Below are positions 24,919-33,019 of a DNA stretch of 64,000 bases, piece by piece. Made by a program: the position numbers and the translations under genes. Origin of the DNA: Corynebacterium dentalis (GTDB lineage Bacteria; Actinomycetota; Actinomycetes; Mycobacteriales; Mycobacteriaceae); NCBI RefSeq assembly GCF_900232865.1, contig NZ_OCTS01000007.1:161377-225376 (forward strand), written 5' to 3'. Position 1 is the first letter of the stretch; each line of letters opens with the position of its first letter. The notes below the pieces were generated by a model that ran no database searches, was not told the origin of the DNA, and saw only the letters and a program-made list of their open reading frames with translations.

Positions 24919-26660
24919 TGAGGAATTCTTTGCGGCAGACTCCGCGCACGGTTTCCCACGCGATCGCTCTGGAGATTCAGCGTCGTGGCGCGCGAACCTA
25001 CGGCGTGGTGGGCAACGGAAACATCTACTTGGCCAGCGAACTGCAGCGCCTGGAGTCCCCGTATACGGGCATGCGCCATGAGGCGGGAGCTATCGCCGCC
25101 GCGGATGCGCACTATCGCGCCACCGGCGATATTGCCGTGGCCACAACCACGTACGGGCCGGGTTTCACCAACGCGCTCACGCCGCTCTCCGAGGCTTTGG
25201 CCGCGCGCATTCCGTTGGTTTATGTAGCTGGTGTGGAGCCGTTTGTCGACGACACCCTGCTCCCCCGAGCTATGGACGTGGATTCCCTAGGGATCCTCAA
25301 TGCGCTGAAAGTCCGGACCATCATCGCCGGACCGACCTCGGCAGAAGCTGCCGTTTATACGGCCTTCGAGTTTGCCCGCGATGCGCGGCAGCCAGTGGTG
25401 GTAGCCGTGCCACACAACCTGGTGGACGCTCAGCTGGAGCGCGAGGCGATTGAGGACGGCGTGGCCCACGAACTACCCGTGACGACATCGCTGACGGACA
25501 CCGCCGGGGCGGACGACGCGCAACGCGCAGCGGAGTCCATTATTGAGCAGCTGCAGAATGCTGAACGGCCGTTGTTGCTGGTAGGGCGTGGAGTAGTGGA
25601 GTCCGCAACTGCCGTGGAAACCAAGCTGCTGGGCGATCGCCTGGGCGCGCTGTTCGCGACCACCGCGATGGCCCGCGGGGCTGTGGACTCCGAGTGGAGC
25701 TTGGGGATCTGTGGCGGTTTCGCTCAGCGCGGACGGCTGGAGACCTTCCGCGCGGCTGATGTGGTGCTGGTGCTGGGCGCCAGCATGAACTTGCTGCAGA
25801 TGCGCAAGGGCACGATTTTTAACTCTGAAGCCAAGATTTTGCGCGTGGACTGGGACCCTACTCCAAAAACCAGCGCGCTTCGCGCACCGTTCATCCAGGT
25901 CGATCAGCTGCACCGTGTTCCTTTGGAACAGCTGCTGCCGGTGATACTGCAGGAACTGGGAGACGCGGATTCGGCAGGGGTGACGCGGGATAAAAAGACC
26001 TGGCGCGAGACCATTGGCCAGATCCCGGATGCCGAGGACGAGGCTCTGGACCCGGGTTGCTTCGCCGAGCGCGGCGAGGACGGAAAGCTGGATCCCCGGC
26101 ACGTTTTGCGTCGGCTAGATACATTGTTGCCGCAGGAAAGAAGCGTGGTCACAGACGGTGGCCACTTCCTGGGATGGGTGGGCAAGTACCTGAGCTGCCC
26201 CGATCCGCAGGCTACCGTGTTGGTGGGTGGGGCGATCATGACCATCGGATTGGGACTGTCTTCGGCCACGGGCGTGGCCACGGCGCGTCCGGATCGCTTC
26301 ACCGCCCTGATCAGCGGCGATGGGGGCACGCAGATGGCGATGGCCGATCTGGGGCCGTTCCTCAACGCTGCCTCTCAGGGTGCAGGCGGTGCGCTGTTCG
26401 TGATGAACGACGCAGCCTACGGCGCGGAAGTACACCAGTATGTGCCGAAGGGCCTGGAGGAGCAGCCGATGCTGCTGGACGAGGTCAATTTCGCGGAGAT
26501 TGGGCGAGCGTTTGGTGTGCCCGGCCTGCGCGTGAGCGTGCCGGAGCAGCTAGCCGATGGGGGAGAGCTGGCACAGTTCCTGGCGGATCACCGTGGCAGC
26601 GCATGCATCGTGGACCTGGTGATTAGCCGCGTACCGGTGGCGGACTTCCTGAAGGAATAA
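24918..26660 (+). CDS. Thiamine-pyrophosphate-dependent enzyme (acetolactate synthase-like)
   Basis: A 580-residue TPP enzyme with the three-domain plan of acetolactate synthase/pyruvate oxidase: N-terminal domain with the catalytic-type Glu in GMRHEAGAIAAADAH, a central FAD/nucleotide-like domain (LLLVGRGVVES), and a C-terminal TPP domain with the GDG..N motif (SGDGGTQMAMADLGPFLNAA to MNDAAYGAEVH). Substrate is not identifiable; it is not the ilvB gene by context. The start overlaps the preceding stop (taATG), indicating coupled translation with the membrane protein gene. Confidence 0.85.
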   Translation: MRNSLRQTPRTVSHAIALEIQRRGARTYGVVGNGNIYLASELQRLESPYTGMRHEAGAIAAADAHYRATGDIAVATTTYGPGFTNALTPLSEALAARIPLVYVAGVEPFVDDTLLPRAMDVDSLGILNALKVRTIIAGPTSAEAAVYTAFEFARDARQPVVVAVPHNLVDAQLEREAIEDGVAHELPVTTSLTDTAGADDAQRAAESIIEQLQNAERPLLLVGRGVVESATAVETKLLGDRLGALFATTAMARGAVDSEWSLGICGGFAQRGRLETFRAADVVLVLGASMNLLQMRKGTIFNSEAKILRVDWDPTPKTSALRAPFIQVDQLHRVPLEQLLPVILQELGDADSAGVTRDKKTWRETIGQIPDAEDEALDPGCFAERGEDGKLDPRHVLRRLDTLLPQERSVVTDGGHFLGWVGKYLSCPDPQATVLVGGAIMTIGLGLSSATGVATARPDRFTALISGDGGTQMAMADLGPFLNAASQGAGGALFVMNDAAYGAEVHQYVPKGLEEQPMLLDEVNFAEIGRAFGVPGLRVSVPEQLADGGELAQFLADHRGSACIVDLVISRVPVADFLKE

Positions 26661-26733
26661 CAGCTGGTGGTGCTGGCCGGAGGCGCTGTTTGGGGGGCGA
26701 CGAAGGCCAGCGGCACAGTGTGGCGATTTCGGC

Positions 26734-29241
26734 CTAGAGGCGGGGTGTTTCACCGATGCGCTCGCGCTCAGCGGCGATGACCTGATCGATCAGCTTGGCC
26801 TCGGAGACATCCACGGCCTCCGGGGTGGAATCCGCCGTGACGGAATCTCGGGCGAAACGATCGAACAACGCGCGCTTGCTGTCCAGCATCTCCATTAGTC
26901 GCTCCTCCACCGAGTGTGGGGTGAGCAGGCGGTGGACCTCCACCGTGTTGACCTGGCCCATGCGGTGCGCACGAGCAATAGCCTGGGCCTCCGTGGCGGG
27001 GTTGAGCTGCGGCTCGAATAGCACGATGCGGTTGGCGGCCTGAATATTCAAACCCTCGCTGGCCGCGGTGATCTGGCATACCAGCACGGCTCCGGCCTCG
27101 GCCGCGGTGAATTCGTCCACGGCTTTTTGCCGGTCCTCGTGGCTGACCCCGCCTGCGATCGGGCCATAGGCACGATCGCCCAAGGTGGATGTCAGGCTCT
27201 CCAGCACACTGCGGAAATAGGTGAAAATGATGGTTTTGCCAGCCTCCGCGCCGTCGTCCAGCAGCTCGGTGACGCGCTCCATCTTGGCGGATTCCTTGCT
27301 AGAGAACGCCTGCCGCATGTCCATGAAGTGTCCGCGTCGCACCGCGTCCTCGTAGCGCTCCACGTCGCCGGGCTTGGGTTCCACCCACTCTTCGACTTCC
27401 GTCAGCGGAGGCAGCTCGTTCAGCACGTCCACCTGGTTGCGTCGCAGGTAAACCCCTGCGATGGCGTTCTGGAACCCGCTGGCCGTCCCGCGAACCTCCT
27501 CCAACTTCTTGGGCATTTCCGCGTCCAAATAACCTAGCAGCACCTCGAATTCGGACACGCGGTTTTCCAGCGGCGTGCCCGTGAGGTACACCGCCAGTTC
27601 GGCCTGCTGGGTCAGCGAGTGCACACCTTGGGACTGCTGGGAATCCGGATTCTTCGCACGGTGAGCCTCGTCCACCACCAGGACATCGATGCTGGTACGG
27701 AGACTTTCTGCCAGCATCTTTCCCTTACGAGTCTCCGGATAACCCGCGATCGCCACACCGCCAGAATGCTGCCACGCCTCAAATTCCACGTCCTTGTCCG
27801 CTCCGTGCAGCATGTGCGTGGGCAGATCCGTGAATTTCGCAATTTCGCGCTGCCAGTTGATGCGCAGGGACGGCGGGCACACCACTAGAGCGTGCTTCTT
27901 GCCCTCGTCCGCCAGGTGCGCGAACACAGCGAGCGCCTGCATCGTCTTGCCTAGGCCCATCTCGTCGCCGATCAGCACCTTCTGCTGCGCCAGGATGAAC
28001 TTGGAGCCGAAGGACTGGTACCCACGCAGCGACGCATGCAGCGTGCCCCGCAGCGTAATATCCGCGATCCGCTCCGCGATCTCCTTGGGCACCTCAGAAC
28101 CGGAGCCCGAGTCTCCGTACGCGTGGAATTCCGCCGCCCGCACCGCGTAGAGATTCCACGCCTCGTCACTGCCGATAGGACGGTGCGGACGCTCAAACGT
28201 CCCACCCTCGATGAGGTCATTGACACCCGCGACCGCCACCATCGTCCCGTCCGGAACCGGCGTGAGATTCAGCGGGTCCACCGGTAGATCTCGCAGGTCA
28301 TCGCGGTATGTCAGCAGGTTCGCCAGCGCCGTGACGTACTCCGTGCACGGCACCTTGTCCTGATAGTTGATCACCGGCACTTGCGAATTAATCACGTCCG
28401 CGGAGTAGCTCCGCGCCGCCGCGATTGCCTGGTTCGCGGTCTTCTCGCCCACTCCATCGATCTTCATGAGTTCCGACGCCTGGCTCGCCGCAATCTGCGG
28501 GATCGTCATATGCGCCAGTTGATTCAGCCTCACGCGACCATCGGTGATCTGATCCAGCACAGATACATCAGTCCGGTTGAGTTCCGCCTGTGCCTGGGCG
28601 GTATTGAGCTCCCGGGCTGCCCTCTGCACGGTGGCTTCCAAAGCGTGCTCAGTGGCACGGGCCGCTTGTATGGACCCTAAGGCTTGGACGTGGCGATTGA
28701 CGAGGTTGGCGTCGACCCAACTCACGGGCCACCCGGTGAGACGCACCAGGTCGGCCTCGATCTGACCACGGAGAGATTCCGGATGGAGGTTGATGAACTC
28801 GTTGCGATCCGTGGAGCCCAGGGCGGCGTCGATGCCGGAGAGGATGGAATGGATGGCCGGGACGTTGACGGATTCCATCCACGCGACGACCTGCTCGCCT
28901 TCGATGGGGCGGGAGGAGAAGATGCGGCGCAGGCCGCGGTAGGCGCTGGTTTTGCGTGCTTCGTTGGCTTGCGCTTCGAACTGGTTGAGGACGGGTAGCT
29001 GGATCCCCGCGAGGTCCTGGCGGAGCTGGCCGAAGTTCACATTGCGGAATTGTGCCAGGTAGGCGGCGGTTTCCGCGGTGGGTGGGAAGGCAAAGACGCG
29101 GGCATCGTCATCGCTGCCGATCGTCGGGGCGGTGCCGCCGGAGCTGATGGTGTCTAGACGCCACTGGGTGGCGTCGCGGTGCTGGATCGCGCTGCGGACG
29201 TCGCGGATGAGTTGCTCAAGATACTGTGCGTCTGTGCTCAC
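26734..29241 (-). CDS. SNF2-family DEAD/DEAH helicase with HhH domain
   Basis: An 835-residue Swi2/Snf2 ATPase. The N-terminal third is unique; at about 255-285 there is a helix-hairpin-helix-like ELMKIDGVGEKTANQAI. The ATPase core has Walker A GDEMGLGKT (about 425), VVDEAHRAKN (about 522) and LTGTPLENR, then the C-terminal helicase lobe IIFTYFRS, ITAASEGLNIQAANRIV and ARAHRMGQ. Such proteins remodel DNA or protein-DNA complexes. GTG 29241 has TACCAT 8 nt upstream, a leaderless start. It stands alone, with no methylase or nuclease partner, so a defence role is not supported. Confidence 0.9.
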   Translation of the reverse strand: MSTDAQYLEQLIRDVRSAIQHRDATQWRLDTISSGGTAPTIGSDDDARVFAFPPTAETAAYLAQFRNVNFGQLRQDLAGIQLPVLNQFEAQANEARKTSAYRGLRRIFSSRPIEGEQVVAWMESVNVPAIHSILSGIDAALGSTDRNEFINLHPESLRGQIEADLVRLTGWPVSWVDANLVNRHVQALGSIQAARATEHALEATVQRAARELNTAQAQAELNRTDVSVLDQITDGRVRLNQLAHMTIPQIAASQASELMKIDGVGEKTANQAIAAARSYSADVINSQVPVINYQDKVPCTEYVTALANLLTYRDDLRDLPVDPLNLTPVPDGTMVAVAGVNDLIEGGTFERPHRPIGSDEAWNLYAVRAAEFHAYGDSGSGSEVPKEIAERIADITLRGTLHASLRGYQSFGSKFILAQQKVLIGDEMGLGKTMQALAVFAHLADEGKKHALVVCPPSLRINWQREIAKFTDLPTHMLHGADKDVEFEAWQHSGGVAIAGYPETRKGKMLAESLRTSIDVLVVDEAHRAKNPDSQQSQGVHSLTQQAELAVYLTGTPLENRVSEFEVLLGYLDAEMPKKLEEVRGTASGFQNAIAGVYLRRNQVDVLNELPPLTEVEEWVEPKPGDVERYEDAVRRGHFMDMRQAFSSKESAKMERVTELLDDGAEAGKTIIFTYFRSVLESLTSTLGDRAYGPIAGGVSHEDRQKAVDEFTAAEAGAVLVCQITAASEGLNIQAANRIVLFEPQLNPATEAQAIARAHRMGQVNTVEVHRLLTPHSVEERLMEMLDSKRALFDRFARDSVTADSTPEAVDVSEAKLIDQVIAAERERIGETPRL

Positions 29242-29249
29242 GAACGGTA

Positions 29250-29255
29250 ATGGTA
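29250..29255 (-). promoter_or_regulatory. Leaderless -10 box of the helicase gene
   Basis: TACCAT on the minus strand ends 8 nt before GTG 29241; no Shine-Dalgarno is visible. Confidence 0.45.
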
Positions 29256-29425
29256 CTGGCCGGGCGGATTGCAGTGGTCTTTCTGGAAGGGTTCCGAGGG
29301 ATCATTTTGGAAACGGTCGCGCGGGGCGAGCGCCTAGACACCTCACGAACATCAACAAAAACACTTAACCCCCAGGTCCATGCGGATCCCGGGGGCTTCA
29401 GTGCTGACGTTTCAAGAGGAGAAAA

Positions 29426-29458
29426 ATGACCGTTCGTGAATTGCTTCCTTTCTGTTGA
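29426..29458 (+). CDS. Possible ten-residue leader peptide
   Basis: ATG 29426 opens MTVRELLPFC followed by TGA, with agaggag ending 4 nt upstream. It follows a strong hairpin. It could be a leader peptide, a gene remnant, or chance. Confidence 0.3.
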   Translation: MTVRELLPFC

Positions 29459-29718
29459 CCAGTGATGACTACGTTAAGGCGAGAATCTTGAAAGAAGCTG
29501 TGACCGCTCTGACAGGTCATTAGAGGTTCACTTGTGGTTGTTCCTATATGCGGGTTAAGAAATCCTCAAAAAAGATGTGTGCAAACAGGCAAAGATGTCT
29601 CGGGGCGTAGGTAACGTGGCCTGAGTACAGGGAAATGAACTTTCCACCACTACAAGACACCGCAGGCTCAGCCAGCACTGCGACCTGCAGGAACTTCTAG
29701 AAAGGATGTTGGTTTGCC

Positions 29719-31590
29719 ATGGGCTCGAACTCGCCCGGCACCACGCCAAGTAAGTCCACGCCACACGCTGCGGATGCAGCGAAGGCTGGCGCCGAAAATA
29801 AAGAAGAGAAAAAGAACGGCAAGGTAGACCCGACCATCTTCGGGTTGGCCGCAGGATTCATCGTCCTGTTCGTGGCCGCCACCATCATCTTCCCGGACCA
29901 AGCGGCCAGCGGCTTGGGCAACGTCTCGGACTGGTTGCTCACGAACCTGAACTGGCTGTACGTCGGTGGTGTCTCCATCGCATTCCTGTTCTTGGTCTTC
30001 CTGTTCGTCAGTGGATACGGCCGCATGCGCTTGGGCCAGGATGGCGAACGCCCAGAGCACTCCACGCCGTCCTGGTTCGCCATGCTCTTCGCCGGCGGGC
30101 TGGGCTCCGTGCTCATGTTCTGGGGCGTGGCCGAGCCGCTCAACCACATGACCAACGTGCCGATGCAGGACGCGGAACCGGGCTCGCTCCCCGCCATCCG
30201 CGAGGCCATCGGCTTCACCATGTTCCACTTCGGCCTGCACATGTGGGTGATCTTTGCTCTGCCCGGCCTGGGCATGGGTTACTTCATCTACAAGCGCAAC
30301 CTGCCGCCACGCCTGTCCTCGATCTTCTCGCCGATTCTGGGCGGAGCGATTTACAAGTGGCCAGGCAAGGTCATCGATGCGCTGTCCATCGTGGGCACCG
30401 TGTTCGGTATCGCCGTGTCCGTGGGCCTGGGCGTGCTGCAGATCAACTCCGGCATGGCGAAGGTCTTCGGAGCGCCGACCGTGGCGTGGATGCAGATCGC
30501 GATCATCGTGGTGATCGTGGGCGTGTCCTGCCTGTCCGCGGCCGCTGGTTTGGAAAAGGGCATTAAGTTGCTCTCCAATATCAACGTGTTGATGGCGGCA
30601 GCTTTGATGCTGTTCGTGCTGGCTGTGGGACCGACCCTGTTCTTGCTGCGCGGCACGCTGGATTCCGTGTCCATCTACGCGGAGTGGCTGCCAAAGCTGA
30701 TGTTCTGGTCAGACTCCATGGAGGTCAACCCGGGTTGGCAGGGCATGTGGACGGTCTTCTACTTCGCGTGGACCATCTGCTGGTCGCCATTCATGGGCAT
30801 GTTCGCCGCCCGTATCTCCCGCGGACGCACGGTCCGTGAGTTCGTCGGTGGTGTGCTGGTAGCGCCCACCTTGTTCACCATCATTTGGTTTGCCATCTTT
30901 GGCTTTGCTGGCGTGCACATCGAGCGCGAGGATCCAGGTTCGCTGACCAACCCGGTTGTCCACGAAGGTGACACAGCATTCGCCTTGTTCGGCTTCCTGG
31001 ATTACTTCCCTCTGAGCACGTTTACCTCCATCGTTGCGCTGATTGTGGTGGCCATCTTCTTCGTCACCTCCATTGACTCCGCCGCGCTGATTAATGACAT
31101 GTTCGCCGCTGGCGAGGAGGACAAGACCCCCACGTACTACCGCGTGGGCTGGGCCATCGCCATCGGTGCGGTGGCAGGAGCGATCCTGGTCATGTCTCCA
31201 GACGCCGGCATTACGGCGTTGCAGGAGACCGTGATCATCATTGGGTTCCCGTTCTTCTTGGTCTTCTTCGTGATGATGTATTCGCTGGTCCGCGGTATGT
31301 CGGACGACATGCAGTACCGTCCCGAGCCAAACACCCGCGAGTGGGGTAAGGCGGATTCTGCGGAGAAGCTGGAGATGTATGAGTCCAAGCCAGCCCCTGG
31401 TTATGACGAAGAGGGCAACGAACTGCCTCGCTTCGAATATGACGAAGAGGGCAACCTGATCATCCCCGGCAACGTACGCGTTGAAGGTGACCTCGGTGTG
31501 GTGGGTCAAGTTACGGACGATACGGAGGGATTAACCGATAGTTCTGTCGGCGGTGAGTCTCAGGAGAGCTCTACGGAGGAAAAGTCTTAG
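29719..31590 (+). CDS. BCCT-family (betaine/carnitine/choline) transporter
   Basis: A 623-residue carrier with a hydrophilic N-terminus (about 35), twelve membrane segments and a 75-residue C-terminal tail. The family signature FYFAWTICWSPFMGMFAAR is clear, and MLFAGGLGSVLMFWGVAEP is the unwound helix region; both deviate from the betaine carrier BetP, which has a WAWWISW box and GMGIG, so the substrate is uncertain. The acidic C-terminal tail contains YDEEGN twice, a possible osmosensory extension. aaagga lies about 13 nt before the ATG, a long spacing. Confidence 0.92.
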   Translation: MGSNSPGTTPSKSTPHAADAAKAGAENKEEKKNGKVDPTIFGLAAGFIVLFVAATIIFPDQAASGLGNVSDWLLTNLNWLYVGGVSIAFLFLVFLFVSGYGRMRLGQDGERPEHSTPSWFAMLFAGGLGSVLMFWGVAEPLNHMTNVPMQDAEPGSLPAIREAIGFTMFHFGLHMWVIFALPGLGMGYFIYKRNLPPRLSSIFSPILGGAIYKWPGKVIDALSIVGTVFGIAVSVGLGVLQINSGMAKVFGAPTVAWMQIAIIVVIVGVSCLSAAAGLEKGIKLLSNINVLMAAALMLFVLAVGPTLFLLRGTLDSVSIYAEWLPKLMFWSDSMEVNPGWQGMWTVFYFAWTICWSPFMGMFAARISRGRTVREFVGGVLVAPTLFTIIWFAIFGFAGVHIEREDPGSLTNPVVHEGDTAFALFGFLDYFPLSTFTSIVALIVVAIFFVTSIDSAALINDMFAAGEEDKTPTYYRVGWAIAIGAVAGAILVMSPDAGITALQETVIIIGFPFFLVFFVMMYSLVRGMSDDMQYRPEPNTREWGKADSAEKLEMYESKPAPGYDEEGNELPRFEYDEEGNLIIPGNVRVEGDLGVVGQVTDDTEGLTDSSVGGESQESSTEEKS

Positions 31591-31714
31591 CCGTTCAGAG
31601 AGTGCGCGAGCCTTAAGGAAAACTCACATAAGTGAGGGGAGTCTCCCCATCTTCCTTAACTCGCAACTAGGCTAGATATGGATAAATCACATCCCCAACA
31701 AATAAGGAGTGACA

Positions 31715-32572
31715 ATGGTTCAGCGCGTAGGTGTTATCGGTGCAGGTCTGATGGGTTCCGGAATCGCAGAGGTTGCAGCCAAAGCTGGCAGTGACGTTCT
31801 GGTCTGGGACGCCAAGCAGGAGTTTGCCGACGCAGGCAAGGGTCGCATCGAGAAGTCCCTCAGCAAGGCTGTTGAGCGTGGCAAGCTCAGCGAAGAGGAT
31901 CGCGACGCAGCGCTTGGTCGCCTGACCTTCACCACTGAGCTGAAGGACTTCGCTGACCGCGAGATCGTTATCGAAGCGATCATCGAGAACGAAGAGGTCA
32001 AGAAGGACGTCTTCTCTCAGCTGGATGAGATCGTGGAAGATCCGAAGGCAGCATTGTGCTCCAACACGTCTTCGCTGCCTATCCAGACGATTGCGTCGGC
32101 AACGAAGAAACCTGGCCGCGTGATCGGCCTGCACTTCTTCAACCCCGTCCCTGTCCTGCCACTGGTCGAGGTCATCCCCGCGCTGACCACCGATGAAGAG
32201 GTCATCGCGCGCGCAGAGGGCTACGCGACCGAGACCCTGGGCAAGACGGCCGTGCGCGCTAAGGACCGTTCCGGCTTCATCGTGAACTTCCTGCTGGTGC
32301 CTTACATGCTCTCCGCAGTACGCATGGTGGAGCAGGGCGTGGCTACTCCAGAAGACATCGATACCGGCATGAAGCTGGGTGCTTCCCACCCAATGGGTCC
32401 ATTGACCCTGGCGGACATGGTTGGCCTAGATACCTGCGCCTTCATCGCTGACGTGATGTACAAGGAGTATGGCGATCCCTCCTACGCATGCCCCCCACTG
32501 CTGCGCCGCATGGTGACTGCAGGCCACACTGGACGTAAGTCCGGCAAGGGCTTCTACGACTACTCCAAGTAG
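31715..32572 (+). CDS. 3-hydroxybutyryl-CoA / 3-hydroxyacyl-CoA dehydrogenase
   Basis: A 285-residue NAD(P)-dependent dehydrogenase of beta-oxidation or butyrate-type metabolism. The N-terminal Rossmann motif is VGVIGAGLMGSGIAEV, the catalytic His lies in GLHFFNPVPVLPLVEV, and the C-terminal helical dimer domain has HPMGPLTLADMVGLD. The start is ATG 31715: aaggag (31704-31709) is 5 nt upstream, while the GTG at 31709 overlaps that site. No thiolase or enoyl-CoA hydratase is adjacent, so the pathway is inferred. Confidence 0.93.
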   Translation: MVQRVGVIGAGLMGSGIAEVAAKAGSDVLVWDAKQEFADAGKGRIEKSLSKAVERGKLSEEDRDAALGRLTFTTELKDFADREIVIEAIIENEEVKKDVFSQLDEIVEDPKAALCSNTSSLPIQTIASATKKPGRVIGLHFFNPVPVLPLVEVIPALTTDEEVIARAEGYATETLGKTAVRAKDRSGFIVNFLLVPYMLSAVRMVEQGVATPEDIDTGMKLGASHPMGPLTLADMVGLDTCAFIADVMYKEYGDPSYACPPLLRRMVTAGHTGRKSGKGFYDYSK

Positions 32573-32697
32573 GACGGTGCCAGTAACCTGTCACTTTCCT
32601 GGCAGTTTGCAGGCTACATAGCTTCGGTTTGCTTTTTCGCTACGATCGAAAGAGCAAGCCCCCTCGCAGGGGTCACAAAGGCAAAAGGAGAAGCTTT

Positions 32698-32904
32698 ATG
32701 TCTACTGATGAACTGAAGAACAAGGCTGAAGGTCTGGGCGGCAAGGCTAAGGAAGCTGCTGGCTCCGCATCGGGCAACGAGCAGCTGGAGAACGAAGGCC
32801 GCGCTGACCAGACCGTAGCTGGTGCCAAGGAGAAGGCTAACGAAGCCAAGAACAAGATCGCCGATGGCGTGAACAAGGTTCTGGGCGACGCAGGCGAGAA
32901 GTAA
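32698..32904 (+). CDS. CsbD-like stress protein
   Basis: A 68-residue, charged, Ala/Lys/Glu-rich protein matching the CsbD family (STDELKNKAEGLGGKAKEA, then a second GAKEKANEAKNK). CsbD proteins are stress-induced in Bacillus and their function is unknown. The start at 32698 follows aaaggagaag at a good distance; the longer frame begins in the promoter region. A strong terminator follows. Confidence 0.9.
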   Translation: MSTDELKNKAEGLGGKAKEAAGSASGNEQLENEGRADQTVAGAKEKANEAKNKIADGVNKVLGDAGEK

Positions 32905-32946
32905 GAACTTCTACTCCTTGTAGAATTCGCGCACTGAGCACACAAT

Positions 32947-32984
32947 AGGAGGGCCGAGGTGGAAACCTCGACCCTCCTTTCTTT
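32947..32984. terminator. Strong terminator between csbD-like and aminotransferase genes
   Basis: Arms 32947-32960 and 32965-32978 pair over about 13 bp with one mismatch (aggaggg...ccctcct core), followed by tttctttg. The a-run on the other side makes it partly bidirectional, serving the convergent aminotransferase gene that ends at 33020. Confidence 0.85.
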
Positions 32985-33019
32985 GTGCCTAAATGCGGCT
33001 ATTGAACCGCAAGTATTGA

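Larger units (their letters stand above)
29242..29718. other. Intergenic region with hairpin and mini-ORF upstream of BCCT gene
   Basis: A 477-bp gap. It holds the helicase -10 box (29250-29255, minus), a strong hairpin (29369-29395: five C against five G with a nearly complete inner stem, no T-run) and, 31 bp later, a ten-codon ORF at 29426-29458 with a good Shine-Dalgarno. The remaining 260 bp before the transporter presumably carry its promoter; I cannot place it with confidence. Confidence 0.5.

Noticed and set aside
26734..29241. Phage-defence island around the SNF2 helicase
   Set aside because: Neighbours are a TPP enzyme and a BCCT transporter; no nuclease, methyltransferase or other defence gene.
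29226..29429. 67-codon frame starting in the helicase gene
   Set aside because: No ribosome site, no homology, and it runs through the hairpin. The ten-codon frame nearby has better signals.
31591..31680. Terminator after the BCCT gene
   Set aside because: Two short stems (ctcac/gtgag and gggga/tcccc) are present but no T-run follows; not convincing.
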